This document shows positions 6,467 through 15,374 of a DNA stretch of 35,888 nucleotides, piece after piece. The stretch is from Bacterioplanes sp. (lineage in GTDB: Bacteria > Pseudomonadota > Gammaproteobacteria > Pseudomonadales > Oceanobacteraceae). The position numbers and the translations under genes are program-made. Location of the stretch: assembly GCA_014859445.1 (NCBI GenBank), contig JACUUC010000027.1, forward strand, positions 1 to 35,888. Direction: 5' to 3'. The notes under the pieces are model-generated. The model worked only from the letters and a program-made list of their open reading frames with translations. It was not told where the DNA came from and ran no database searches. The stretch's first letter is position 1. Each line of letters begins with the position of its first letter.

Positions 6467-6489
6467 GGATTCAAGCAGGGTGACATTGA

Positions 6490-6510
6490 ATGGGCAACGG
6501 GATTGCCCAT
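6490..6510. other. Hairpin after the desaturase gene
   Basis: ATGGGCAA (6490-6497), 5 nt, TTGCCCAT (6503-6510) is a perfect 8 bp stem. It lacks a T tract. The ATG at 6490 that opens the next frame lies inside the stem, which argues against its use as a start codon. Confidence 0.4.
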
Positions 6511-6549
6511 CACTGGCCTGTGAAATTCCGTCGTGTTAATCTGCCGCTC

Positions 6550-6894
6550 ATGATGACTTCTTGCCGCCGCTTACGCCATTTTTGGCTTTGCACACTGTTG
6601 ATACTGCTGACAGCGTTTCAAACGCTGCAAGCCGTTGCGGACATTCATCATCCTCAACAGACCGTGACCCCGCATCATCTGCTGGATAACGACCACGTGC
6701 TGCAAGAGCGTCTGGCTCACGATCATAATGAGACCAACCATTGCTGCACCTGCCATGCTCACAGTGTTGCGTCATTGTTCATTGTGCCGTTGCAATGTCA
6801 GCCATTAAAGCAAATCAACACGTGCTGGGCCTATCAACCTAGCCAATCCAACCCCGGTCTCGAACCGCAAAAACGCCCTCCTATTTCCGCCTAA
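6550..6894 (+). CDS. Small exported His/Cys-rich protein, first gene of metal-efflux operon
   Basis: 114 residues from the ATG at 6550 (6553 and 6490 are alternatives; the latter lies in a hairpin). The N-terminal signal or anchor is RRLRHFWLCTLLILLTAFQTLQAVA. The mature part has a dense metal-ligand cluster (HDHNETNHCCTCHAHS) and other histidines (DIHHPQ, TPHHLLDNDH). Short His-rich exported proteins often start CzcBA-type operons and are thought to bind or sense metal in the periplasm. The adaptor gene follows 44 bp downstream. I infer a periplasmic metal-binding role; no named family is certain. Confidence 0.65.
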   Translation: MMTSCRRLRHFWLCTLLILLTAFQTLQAVADIHHPQQTVTPHHLLDNDHVLQERLAHDHNETNHCCTCHAHSVASLFIVPLQCQPLKQINTCWAYQPSQSNPGLEPQKRPPISA

Positions 6895-6938
6895 TACGCG
6901 TTCATTCCCTTTTTTTCACGTATTAGGACACTATTATT

Positions 6939-8105
6939 ATGTCATTTTATCTTTACCGGACTCGGCCGGTGCTGTTGCTTGCGTTGCTATTGGTTTTACT
7001 GATCAGCACGAGTCCCATGATTCAGGCTCACGCCAAACACAGCAGCCCTTCGCCTAAGGCCGTTACCACGGTCACTCATGATCATGACGATGATCACGAC
7101 CTCATCGCGCTCAGTCCTGCACAACAGCGACGGGCTGGCATTCGTATTCAAACTGTCACCCTATCGGCGCATCCCCTGTCATGGAACGTGCCAGCCATCA
7201 TCCGCCCGCACCCGAATCACACCTATGTCATTAGCTTGCCCATGAATGCCCAAATTTTGCAGCGTCATGTGTCGCTGGGTGAACCGGTACACGTCGGCGA
7301 CCCCTTGTTCACACTGCGCAGCGAGGAACTGGCGTTTGCTCAACACGAATGGCTCAGCCGTCAGGATGAGTGGCAGCGAATACAAGCCATGGGCAAACGC
7401 AATGCCGGTAATGATTTGTATAATCGCGTCCGCCAACAAGTATGGGATGCCGAGGCTCGACTGCGCCGTTTCGGCATCACGCCATCCGAGGTCACAACAC
7501 GTACCCATTTCGGTGAACACGTACTGCTCTCTCCGTTTGCCGGTACGGTCATTGACGATGCACTGAACTTGGGTAAGCACATCCCCCAAGGTGAGGTATT
7601 GCTCACGCTCAGCGATCTGTCACAGCAAATGGCGGACGTGTACCTGCCAACCACACAACCCATCGCCCGACAGCAACAGTGCCAAGCGCAACAACTGACG
7701 CAGACGGGAATATCCATGGCCATTCTGACGCAACGCCAACACCCCCAACACACCGACAACACGGGCCAAGCGTTGATGCAGGTGACCATCGACAGTGGCG
7801 ATCAGCCGCTATTAATCAACAGCCATGCCAGCGTATCGCTCCGGTGTCCTAGCTCCACACTGACCACGCCCCTACCCGAACAGGCGTTAGTGATGAGCCC
7901 CGAGGGCGAGTGGCAAGTGTTCGTGGAAGTCACAACCGGCCAGTACGACGCCGTCACCGTGGGTCGTGGCGCAACCATGAATGAAGGTGCGCAGCGACAG
8001 GTCTTGGTTACGGGTCTGAACGAGGGGCAACGCGTGGTGATCGCAGGGGCGTTTTTCATTGCCGCCGAAGCCGCAAAAGATGGCTTTGATGCCCACAACC
8101 ACTAG
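6939..8105 (+). CDS. RND efflux periplasmic adaptor (CzcB/CusB type)
   Basis: 388 residues. Signal segment at about 8-30, then a metal-ligand stretch HDHDDDHD, then the membrane-fusion fold: a lipoyl-like half (GEPVHVGDPLFTL), a helical hairpin (EELAFAQHEWLSRQDEWQRI... RQQVWDAEARLRRFG), the second lipoyl half (FAGTVIDDALNLGKHIPQGEVL), and beta domains near the C-terminus (GLNEGQRVVIAGAFFIAAEA). It links the inner-membrane pump to an outer-membrane channel. It is encoded 12 bp upstream of the pump gene. The His/Asp-rich N-terminus supports a transition-metal substrate. Confidence 0.9.
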   Translation: MSFYLYRTRPVLLLALLLVLLISTSPMIQAHAKHSSPSPKAVTTVTHDHDDDHDLIALSPAQQRRAGIRIQTVTLSAHPLSWNVPAIIRPHPNHTYVISLPMNAQILQRHVSLGEPVHVGDPLFTLRSEELAFAQHEWLSRQDEWQRIQAMGKRNAGNDLYNRVRQQVWDAEARLRRFGITPSEVTTRTHFGEHVLLSPFAGTVIDDALNLGKHIPQGEVLLTLSDLSQQMADVYLPTTQPIARQQQCQAQQLTQTGISMAILTQRQHPQHTDNTGQALMQVTIDSGDQPLLINSHASVSLRCPSSTLTTPLPEQALVMSPEGEWQVFVEVTTGQYDAVTVGRGATMNEGAQRQVLVTGLNEGQRVVIAGAFFIAAEAAKDGFDAHNH

Positions 8106-8117
8106 GAGCTCGCCATC

Positions 8118-11100
8118 ATGCTTAATCGTGTATTAGATCTGGCTGTACAACATCGTCTTGTGGTCATTATGTTGGTCTTCATTAGCCTTGCAGTAGCCAC
8201 TCAACAATTACCCACACTGACGCTGGACGCATTCCCCGATGTCACCAACGTGCAAGTCAGCATCAACACCGAAGCCCCCGGTCTGGCGGCGGAAGAAGTC
8301 GAACAATTGGTCACAGCACCCATCGAAAGTGCTCTCTATGCCCTGCCCTACGTGACCGAGGTACGCTCGGTGTCACGTACCGGTTTGTCCGGCATTACGG
8401 TGGTTTTTGCCGAAGGAACCCCATTGGACCAAGCTCGGCAATGGGTGTTTGAACGCGTACAAGGCGTGCAACACACCATTCCCAATGGGGTGGGCATACC
8501 GGAACTCGGGCCGAACACCACGGGGTTGGGACAAATCTTCCAATACGTACTGTCGGCCTCGCCCGAATCGGGCATCGACGTCATGGCGTTACGCAGCCTC
8601 AATGATTGGCTGGTCAAACGCTTACTGATGCCCGTTGATGGCGTCACCGATGTGTTGTCTTTTGGCGGTCAAGTGCGTCAATACCAGATTCTACTCAACC
8701 CGTTGGCGATGCAGCAGCATGGCATTCGTCTTGAAACGGTGGCTAACGCCGTGCAGAACAATCACCGCCATGTGGCCGGAGGCTATCAACATCGAGGCCA
8801 AGAACAAGCCGTGATTCGTGGACTCGGTTGGCTACCCACTGGAGAAGAAGGGCTGCAGGCCCTACGCCAGATTCCTATCACGACATCGACCTCCTCTCGT
8901 CTGACCATCGCCGACATTGCTGATGTTCAATGGGGTGCCGAAGTCCGCCAAGGGGCAACCACCTACAGTGAACGCACAGCACAAGGCAACATGGAACAAC
9001 GTGGCGAGGTGGTATCGGGTATTGTGCTCAAGCACACCGATGCCAACAGCAAAACCACCATTGATGGCGTGCGCGCGCGCATTCCAGACATTCAACGCGC
9101 CTTGCCCGAGGGGGTGCATTTTCAGGTGGTGTACGATCAAACTCAACTGATTGAAGCCGCCGTCCGCACCGTGGGCTCTGCACTCCTACTGGCCTTCATT
9201 CTCATCGGCATTGTGCTCACACTCTGTATGACCAATGTGCGCGGTACGCTGCTGGTATTGATATCGGTACCGCTGTCAGTGCTGTTCGCACTCACCATCA
9301 TGGCGTGGTTGGGACTTTCCGCCAACCTCATGTCGCTGGGTGGTTTAGCCATTGCGATTGGCTTACTGGTCGATGGTTCCGTGGTGATGGTGGACGCCAT
9401 CGTACAACGTAAATCCGAACAATCGCTTCAGCAAGCCGCCGGTCAGGTAGCTCGTCCCATTTTCTTTGCCAGCACCATTATCTTATTGGTCTTTGTGCCA
9501 CTGTTCAGCTTTGAAGGCGTTGAAGCCAAGTTATTCGAACCGATGGCGCTGGCCATCATGCTGGCCCTACTGGTGGCGTTGGTGGTGGCCTTAGTGGTCG
9601 TGCCTGCCTGTGCTAGCGTGTTTTGGCGAGAGCAACAACACCCGCCTTCTCCATCGCGCTGGCAGCAAGTGGCACAACGCCATTACCAACAACAGCTACT
9701 GCGCCTACAACAGCGACCAGCTCCGTTATTGGTCGCCACCATCGGTTTATTGCTGATCACCCTGTGGTTAGCACCCAAACTAGGCACCGAGTTCGTCCCC
9801 GAGCTGGAAGAAGGCACACTGAATTTGCGTGTTACCCTTGCGCCAGCGGCCAACTTGGACACGGCGCTCAGGTTGGCACCGCAATTAGAGCAGGTACTGC
9901 TCTCTTTCCCCGAAGTCACCTACACCCTGAGTCGCATTGGTCGCCCAGAATTAGGCGGCGACCCGGAGCCGATCAATAACATTGAGATCTACGTCGGTTT
10001 ACTGCCGCGCAGTGAGTGGAAATCAGCGCGTACTCGTCATGAATTACAAGCGCAGATGAGCCACCAGCTGGAGCAGTTTCCGGGCTTGTTATTCAACTTC
10101 TCGCAACCCATTGCAACCCGTGTCGACGAGCTACTGTCAGGGGTGCGCGCAACGCTGGCCATCAAACTGTTTGGCCCCGACTTAGAGCAACTAACGGAGC
10201 TGGGTAAGCAACTCGAACAGTTGGTACAAAGCACCGCAGGCACCCGTGATGTGGCATTGGAACAATTGCGTGGCGAAGGGCAACTCAGTATTCACCCGAA
10301 TAGAGACGCGTTGTATCAACGTGGCCTCAGTGTTGCCGATATCAGCCGTTTGGTGGGCGACGGCCTTCATGGTCAGGCCATTGGCGAGATCACAGAGCAA
10401 GCACAACGCTACGCCATTTGGTTGCAAATACACTCACGCTATCGAACGGATATCGACGCCATTGCCGAGTTACCCTTACTCAACACGGAATATCCGACAC
10501 TCATGCTGCGCGATGTTGCCGACGTTCGCTATGAGCAAGGCATCGCCCAAATTCGACGCGATCATGCCCAACGCCGTATCGTGGTGGAAGCAAACGTCGT
10601 CGGGCGCGATCTCGGCAGTGTGGTTAGCGACATACAACAACGTATTGCGACCGAACTGCCCTTACCGTCTGGGTATTACATCGACATTGGCGGACAATTT
10701 GAAAATCAACAACGGGCGCAAGCACGGTTAATGACCATCGTGCCACTCACGCTAATCCTGATTGCGTTGCTGTTATTTTTGGCGTTTCGCTCCATCGGAC
10801 AAACGTTGCTCATCATGGTCAATGTGCCCTTGGCACTGATGGGCGGCGTATTGGCGCTGTGGATCAGCGGACTGCACCTGTCTGTCGCCAGTGCCATTGG
10901 CTTTATTACGTTATTGGGGGTCGCTCTGCTGAATGGGGTGGTGATGGTCGATAGCATCAACCGCCAGCGCGAACACCACGATGACTTAAGGCTTGCCATC
11001 ATCCATGGCGCAGGTCAACGATTGCTGCCGGTATTCATGACGGCAACCACGTCGATGCTGGGGTTATTACCGATTTTGTTTGCTACCGGACTCGGCAGCG

Positions 11101-11231
11101 AAATCCAAATCCCAATGGCCACTGTGATTGTCGGTGGGTTGATCACCAGCACGATCTTAACCTTAGGGCTACTGCCCTTGTTGTATCCGTATTTTGCATC
11201 ACGCCATAGCCCCCCTTCTCACGCGACATAG
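8118..11231 (+). CDS. Heavy-metal RND efflux pump (CzcA/CusA family)
   Basis: 1037 residues, the usual length for this inner-membrane trimeric proton-driven exporter. The start LDLAVQHRLVVIMLVFISLAV is TM1; NVQVSINTEAPGLAAEEVEQLVTAPIE is the family signature of the pore domain. The TM4 region at about 405-425 reads MSLGGLAIAIGLLVDGSVVMVD, with the proton-relay candidate D419. The classical Zn/Co/Ni DFG motif is missing, and the segment is closer to CusA-like or uncharacterised HME pumps, so the metal cannot be named. A ribosome site AGGAG precedes the ATG by about 9 bp. No outer-membrane CzcC-like gene is next to it. The 3' end overlaps the convergent RluA gene by 13 bp. Confidence 0.93.
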   Translation: MLNRVLDLAVQHRLVVIMLVFISLAVATQQLPTLTLDAFPDVTNVQVSINTEAPGLAAEEVEQLVTAPIESALYALPYVTEVRSVSRTGLSGITVVFAEGTPLDQARQWVFERVQGVQHTIPNGVGIPELGPNTTGLGQIFQYVLSASPESGIDVMALRSLNDWLVKRLLMPVDGVTDVLSFGGQVRQYQILLNPLAMQQHGIRLETVANAVQNNHRHVAGGYQHRGQEQAVIRGLGWLPTGEEGLQALRQIPITTSTSSRLTIADIADVQWGAEVRQGATTYSERTAQGNMEQRGEVVSGIVLKHTDANSKTTIDGVRARIPDIQRALPEGVHFQVVYDQTQLIEAAVRTVGSALLLAFILIGIVLTLCMTNVRGTLLVLISVPLSVLFALTIMAWLGLSANLMSLGGLAIAIGLLVDGSVVMVDAIVQRKSEQSLQQAAGQVARPIFFASTIILLVFVPLFSFEGVEAKLFEPMALAIMLALLVALVVALVVVPACASVFWREQQHPPSPSRWQQVAQRHYQQQLLRLQQRPAPLLVATIGLLLITLWLAPKLGTEFVPELEEGTLNLRVTLAPAANLDTALRLAPQLEQVLLSFPEVTYTLSRIGRPELGGDPEPINNIEIYVGLLPRSEWKSARTRHELQAQMSHQLEQFPGLLFNFSQPIATRVDELLSGVRATLAIKLFGPDLEQLTELGKQLEQLVQSTAGTRDVALEQLRGEGQLSIHPNRDALYQRGLSVADISRLVGDGLHGQAIGEITEQAQRYAIWLQIHSRYRTDIDAIAELPLLNTEYPTLMLRDVADVRYEQGIAQIRRDHAQRRIVVEANVVGRDLGSVVSDIQQRIATELPLPSGYYIDIGGQFENQQRAQARLMTIVPLTLILIALLLFLAFRSIGQTLLIMVNVPLALMGGVLALWISGLHLSVASAIGFITLLGVALLNGVVMVDSINRQREHHDDLRLAIIHGAGQRLLPVFMTATTSMLGLLPILFATGLGSEIQIPMATVIVGGLITSTILTLGLLPLLYPYFASRHSPPSHAT

Positions 11232-12175
11232 GTTTGCCAAGCAGCGGGGTATTCTTCATCACGCCAACAATGAGTCTCGCCTGCGAACTGCAATTGCAGC
11301 TCGTAGGCGTGCAACAAATGATGAGGGGCACCCAACTCAACGACGTCTTGCTCCGTTAAGTCTCGGGTTAACCGCGCCAAATAGTATCGACCCTCCTGAC
11401 TGTAAATTTTATCGCCAATAATGGCATGTCCTAAGTGCGCTAATTGAGCGCGAATTTGATGTTTTCGACCCGACTGCAACCGACACGACACCAATGTGTA
11501 GGCACCGTAACGCCGCAACACCGAAAACTGCGTTTGCGACCATTTGGGCGTGTGACGTGTATCCGCCTCATGCTCATCGACCACGTGCATCTGCGTACGA
11601 ATAGGACTGTCCAGTCGTTCGGCCAAGTAACAGCCAAAATCCAATTCATTCCAGTCGGGATCACCCCACACTAAGGCGTGGTACACCTTGCCGATCATCA
11701 GCCGATCAAGGTGTTTTTTGTAGCGTTTGTCGGCATGAGAGTGGTTCGCCAGCACCATCAATCCGGATGTTTCGGCATCCAATCGGTGCAGCAAATGCGC
11801 CTCTTTGTATTGTGTGGCGCGTCGTACCAGCGAAATCAGCGTATTAAATAAATTTCTTGTGGTCCGCGATACCGGCAATCCTGCCGGTTTGTGCACCACC
11901 ATTAAATCGTGTCGTTTCCACAATAAATGCCACTGAATATCGACATCGGCTTCAATATGGCTGGGCAGCCATAACTGCACGCGATCCCCCGGCACCAAAG
12001 CCTGCTCGCTATACACCAGCCGATCATTGACCCGTACCCAACCGGCGGCAAATGCCTGATGGATCTGCTCAGGCGAACCATGATGGTAATTTTCGACCAC
12101 CGAATCCGATAAACCGCAGGCAGAAAATACCGTCCACTGCAAATCAAAACCGGACGCCAGCGGCGTTTTACTCAT
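11219..12175 (-). CDS. RluA-family pseudouridine synthase
   Basis: 318 residues. An S4-like segment at about 40-72 (GWVRVNDRLVYSEQALVPGDRVQLWLP) is followed by the catalytic domain. The active-site motif HRLDAETSGL has the catalytic aspartate at D133. The C-terminal part carries the SGRKHQIRAQLAHLGHAIIGDKIY motif of the RluA/RluD group. It isomerises uridine to pseudouridine in rRNA or tRNA; the site is not predictable here (RluA, RluC, RluD and TruC share these motifs). It is convergent with the pump gene and overlaps it by 13 bp. Confidence 0.9.
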   Translation of the reverse strand: MSKTPLASGFDLQWTVFSACGLSDSVVENYHHGSPEQIHQAFAAGWVRVNDRLVYSEQALVPGDRVQLWLPSHIEADVDIQWHLLWKRHDLMVVHKPAGLPVSRTTRNLFNTLISLVRRATQYKEAHLLHRLDAETSGLMVLANHSHADKRYKKHLDRLMIGKVYHALVWGDPDWNELDFGCYLAERLDSPIRTQMHVVDEHEADTRHTPKWSQTQFSVLRRYGAYTLVSCRLQSGRKHQIRAQLAHLGHAIIGDKIYSQEGRYYLARLTRDLTEQDVVELGAPHHLLHAYELQLQFAGETHCWRDEEYPAAWQTYVA

Positions 12176-12260
12176 AGGGATGTTCCACTTATCATAGCCA
12201 GCTGATCACGATATCGATCATGAATTCACATCATCATACCCAACAACAAGGAATGTGCCC

Positions 12261-12971
12261 ATGAAACCCCAAACGGTCATGACCATTGGCAAATACATCG
12301 TTGCCATCATTGGCTTTGCACTATTATTCGGTGCCTACACCAGCTACCAAAGCAGCCAACGCTTTATCGCACAGGCACTGATGGCCGAAGGCACCGTCCT
12401 TGAGCTCATCAGCTCACGCTCTTCTGACTCCATCACTTACCGCCCCTTGGTCGCCTTCACCGGACAAGACGGTCAACGCTATGAGTTCGTGTCTTCGTCA
12501 GGCAGCAACCCTCCCAGCTACGCTCGGGGCGAGCGGGTCACCGTATTGTACTCCGCCGACAACCCAAACAATGCACAACTGGATGGCTTTTTCTCAATAT
12601 GGGGAGCCACAATCATTTTTGCGGCACTGGGCGGTGTGTTTTTTGCGATTGGCGGCGGCATGATGGCATTCAAGTGGCGTGGCGAAAAACGTCGTGCGTA
12701 TCTGCAACAACATGGCAGCAAAATCTCGGCGGACTTTTTAGAGGTAGAGCGCAACACGCAACTTACGGTCAATGGCCGTAATCCTTTCCGCATTCTCTGC
12801 CAATGGCAAAACCCCAGTAACGGTGACGTCCATTTATTTAAAAGTGACAATATTTGGTTTGATCCGAGCAAACTGATCACGCAAGAATCAATCACCGTAT
12901 TGATGGACAAACAGAACCCCAAACAGTATTGGGTCGACCTATCCTTTCTGCCTAAGGTGCACCACAACTAA
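12261..12971 (+). CDS. DUF3592-like membrane protein
   Basis: 236 residues from the ATG at 12261, which follows an AAGGA site (12248-12252) at 8 bp; a GTG at 12255 is the alternative. Two membrane segments, at about 10-28 and 110-135, flank an extracytoplasmic region with the pattern AEGTVLELIS...YRPLVAFTGQDGQRYEF...GERVTVLYSADNPNNAQLD, as in DUF3592 proteins. A second similar beta stretch follows the second membrane segment. The function of this family is unknown. Its last 4 bp overlap the convergent EAL gene. Confidence 0.75.
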   Translation: MKPQTVMTIGKYIVAIIGFALLFGAYTSYQSSQRFIAQALMAEGTVLELISSRSSDSITYRPLVAFTGQDGQRYEFVSSSGSNPPSYARGERVTVLYSADNPNNAQLDGFFSIWGATIIFAALGGVFFAIGGGMMAFKWRGEKRRAYLQQHGSKISADFLEVERNTQLTVNGRNPFRILCQWQNPSNGDVHLFKSDNIWFDPSKLITQESITVLMDKQNPKQYWVDLSFLPKVHHN

Positions 12972-13729
12972 TTAACATTGATCGGCAACGGCAAGGTCTC
13001 GAAGCCGGGTTTCGCAAAGTAATAACCTTGCATCAAGGACACACCGAGCGCACGAAAGAACGCCACTTCTGCCTCGGTTTCCAGTCCTTCTGCCAGCACG
13101 CGAACGTTCAGCTCGTGACAGAGCTGAACCAAGTGCTTCACGATGACTTGTTTGGTCGGTATTTGGTCAATATCACGCACCAAGTACATGTCAATTTTCA
13201 ATACGCGCGGTAAAAAATCGGCCAACAAATTCAGGCCAGCATGACCCGCACCAAAATCATCCAGCGCGGTTATAAACCCTTGCTGTTCGTAGTGTTTAAA
13301 AATATTCGTCAGGTGCTTGCGGTCGTACACATGTTCCGACTCAACAATCTCAAACATCAAATTCTCAATGGGAAAACCCGTTTCCTGAGCGGCCGCCAAG
13401 GTACTGCGGATACAGTGCGCAGGTTCATACACCGCGTTGGGCAAAAAATTAATGCTCAGGACTTTATCGAGCTTGAGTAGTGACGCGAGTCGAATCGCTT
13501 TCACTCGACATGCTTGATCAAAAGCATAACGATTTTCATCAGTCACCTGAGTCAGTACGCTGTACGCCGATTCACCCTTTGGCCCACGTACGAGGGCTTC
13601 GTAACCGAAGACGGAACCATCATCGGCATTCACAATAGGCTGGAAAGCAAAGCTAAACTCAAAATTCAGAGGCACGTAACAGAAGCCACAGCCTATGTCG
13701 GCGATGGTTGGCGGAAATTCAGTTGGCAC
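12968..13729 (-). CDS. Standalone EAL-domain cyclic-di-GMP phosphodiesterase
   Basis: 253 residues, essentially one EAL domain. Catalytic signatures are all present: E44-A-L, N94 (SINFLPN), E127/E130, D157-D158-FG, K178 (LKID), E214 with E217 (EGLET) and Q234 (QGYYFAKP). It should degrade c-di-GMP to pGpG. The N-terminus has CGFC just before the domain (C14/C17), a pair common in this EAL subgroup and possibly metal- or redox-linked. The start codon is GTG, set by an AAGGAG site 7 bp upstream. It may counter the GGDEF enzyme at 32918-33676. Confidence 0.9.
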   Translation of the reverse strand: MPTEFPPTIADIGCGFCYVPLNFEFSFAFQPIVNADDGSVFGYEALVRGPKGESAYSVLTQVTDENRYAFDQACRVKAIRLASLLKLDKVLSINFLPNAVYEPAHCIRSTLAAAQETGFPIENLMFEIVESEHVYDRKHLTNIFKHYEQQGFITALDDFGAGHAGLNLLADFLPRVLKIDMYLVRDIDQIPTKQVIVKHLVQLCHELNVRVLAEGLETEAEVAFFRALGVSLMQGYYFAKPGFETLPLPINVN

Positions 13730-13783
13730 GATAAGCTCCTTTCATGAGTTTGAATCGCTGCGAGGCGTAATAACAATAGTGTT

Positions 13784-13801
13784 CATAATAGACGCATTAT
13801 G
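13784..13801. promoter_or_regulatory. Inverted repeat upstream of the EAL gene
   Basis: CATAAT (13784-13789), 6 bp, ATTATG (13796-13801) is a perfect dyad 55 to 72 bp upstream of the EAL start. It lies between minus-strand TTGTCA (13800-13805, -35-like) and CACTAT (13776-13781, -10-like), spaced by 18 bp. A repressor bound here would block the promoter. This is inference from position. Confidence 0.4.
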
Positions 13802-13856
13802 ACAAAATTCGAGCATTGGCATTCAATTAGGCCACCTGTCACAGCAAAACGTTCGT

Positions 13857-14441
13857 TTAGCTGTTTCGGTTATTTGCATGCAGAGGACAGTTCAGCAGGT
13901 GATCATTCACCAAGCCCATACTTTGCATAAAGGCGTAGCAGATCGTGGGGCCAACAAAGGTGAAACCGGCTTTTTTCAGTGCTTTGCTCATGGCGTGCGA
14001 AGCAGAAGTTGCTGTCGGAACATCGGCCAGCGTTGACCAATGATTGATGATGGGTTGACCACCGACAAACGCCCACAGAAAGGAAACGAAGTCGATGCCA
14101 GTATGTTCAAGCGCCAATAGTGCTTGCGCATTTTGACGAATACCAAACAACTTGCCGCGATGTCGAATGAGCCCAGCATCCAACAGACACTGCGCCAGTT
14201 CATCGTCGCTCATGCGAGCAACGACTTCAGGCACAAACTGGTGAAAGCGAGTGCGGTACTGTTCTCGTTTACGCAGCACCGTAATCCAACTCAAGCCAGC
14301 TTGCTGTCCTTCGAGACACAGTTTTTCAAATAACGCACGACGGTCATAGCAAGGCACGCCCCATTCGTGGTCGTGATAGGCAAGATAGTCGTCACCTTGA
14401 GCCCACGGACAAGACATCCATTCCTGCGTGTGTACTGACAT
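13857..14441 (-). CDS. tag: DNA-3-methyladenine glycosylase I
   Basis: 194 residues from the ATG at 14441 (the frame could start at 14456, inside the upstream gene, or at 14417). It removes 3-methyladenine from alkylated DNA in base excision repair. Tag-family hallmarks are C11 in SCPW, YHDHEWGVP, LFEKLCLEGQQAGLSWITVLRKRE, and the tail LVNDHLLNCPLH, whose H and C complete the zinc site. It starts 2 bp after the yqaA stop, so it is the last gene of the qmcA-nfeD-yqaA-tag operon. Confidence 0.93.
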   Translation of the reverse strand: MSVHTQEWMSCPWAQGDDYLAYHDHEWGVPCYDRRALFEKLCLEGQQAGLSWITVLRKREQYRTRFHQFVPEVVARMSDDELAQCLLDAGLIRHRGKLFGIRQNAQALLALEHTGIDFVSFLWAFVGGQPIINHWSTLADVPTATSASHAMSKALKKAGFTFVGPTICYAFMQSMGLVNDHLLNCPLHANNRNS

Positions 14442-14443
14442 CC

Positions 14444-14902
14444 TTATCCCATCCAATGCACGTAGCCGAGTACCAGCACCCCGTAACGAGCCGCTTTGCC
14501 TATGGCGACCAATAGCAGAAATAACCCGAAGTTAGCGCGCAGCACGCCCGCGACTAAGGTTAACGGATCACCGACAATCGGCAACCAAGCCAATAACATA
14601 CTCCAAATGCCATAACGATCAAACCAACGTTCAGCTTGCTGCCAACGCTCACGTCGTTGTCGACCCTGCACCCAATGTCGAGCGTAATAGCCCATGCCAT
14701 AATTCAGAACACTGCCAAGCGTGTTGCCTGCACTGGCGACTAGCCACAACATCCACGGTGACTGCCCTTGACTGAGCAACAGCAAGAGCAACCATGCGGA
14801 TCCCATCGGCAGTAGACTGGCCGCCAAAAACGCCAGAACGAACAGGCTGAGATACGCCAGCCAAGGGGACATGCTGGCAAATTCGGTCAGCCACTCCGTC
14901 AT
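14444..14902 (-). CDS. yqaA: YqaA-family membrane protein (VTT/DedA-like)
   Basis: 152 residues of mostly hydrophobic sequence with at least three membrane segments. The family signature appears in LLPMGSAWLLLLLL, SAGNTLGSVLNYGMGYYARH and LLAWLPIVGDPLTLVAGVLRANFGLF (SNARE-associated/VTT type). These small inner-membrane proteins have no settled role; related DedA proteins are lipid scramblases. It is spaced 13 bp from nfeD and 2 bp from tag in a tight operon. Confidence 0.85.
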   Translation of the reverse strand: MTEWLTEFASMSPWLAYLSLFVLAFLAASLLPMGSAWLLLLLLSQGQSPWMLWLVASAGNTLGSVLNYGMGYYARHWVQGRQRRERWQQAERWFDRYGIWSMLLAWLPIVGDPLTLVAGVLRANFGLFLLLVAIGKAARYGVLVLGYVHWMG

Positions 14903-14915
14903 GCCATTCGCCCCG

Positions 14916-15371
14916 TTAGCGTTTCGCTTTAATCCAAAGTGTACCCACTTCGAGCCGCTCTACTTCAACAGTCGTGCCAGCTGGGATCGGGTGCTCACTT
15001 TTCAGCGACCATTCAATGCCCGAATAACGGTGTTTGGTTAAACCACGCAGATCGACATCGCCTTCTAACACGAATTGATGATCGGCAAAATCGTTGTGAA
15101 TCGGTTCACTCGATTTCTGCTCTTGCAAACGCTTTAATGGCCGCCATAAAACGGCGGCTATCAGTGGCACCAAAATGGCGTTCAACCACAAGGCGGCCAC
15201 CCAAGTACTGGGCACGATGCCGAGCATCATGATGATGGCACTCAGCAATAACGACACGCCCAGAAAAAACAAAATAAACGTCGAAAATCCCAACACTACA
15301 ATATCGATCAGCAGTATCGCAATACCAAGAAACAAGAGTAACCGTGGAATATTATCCGCCCATTCTGTCAT
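14916..15371 (-). CDS. NfeD-like membrane protein
   Basis: 151 residues. The first 80 hold three closely packed membrane helices (LLLFLGIAILLIDIVVLGFSTFILFFLGVSLLLSAIIMM...). The C-terminal 60 form the OB-fold-like NfeD domain (LEGDVDLRGLTKHRYSGIEWSLKSE...VEVERLEVGTLWIKAK). NfeD proteins pair with stomatin/SPFH proteins and are thought to act on membrane microdomains or quality control. The stop of the qmcA-type gene lies 3 bp upstream, which is the classical pairing. Confidence 0.9.
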   Translation of the reverse strand: MTEWADNIPRLLLFLGIAILLIDIVVLGFSTFILFFLGVSLLLSAIIMMLGIVPSTWVAALWLNAILVPLIAAVLWRPLKRLQEQKSSEPIHNDFADHQFVLEGDVDLRGLTKHRYSGIEWSLKSEHPIPAGTTVEVERLEVGTLWIKAKR

Positions 15372-15374
15372 AGC

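Noticed and set aside
9623-9979. Open frames overlapping the RND pump gene in other frames
   Set aside because: They are shadows of a GC-rich, well-conserved pump gene and lack independent start signals.
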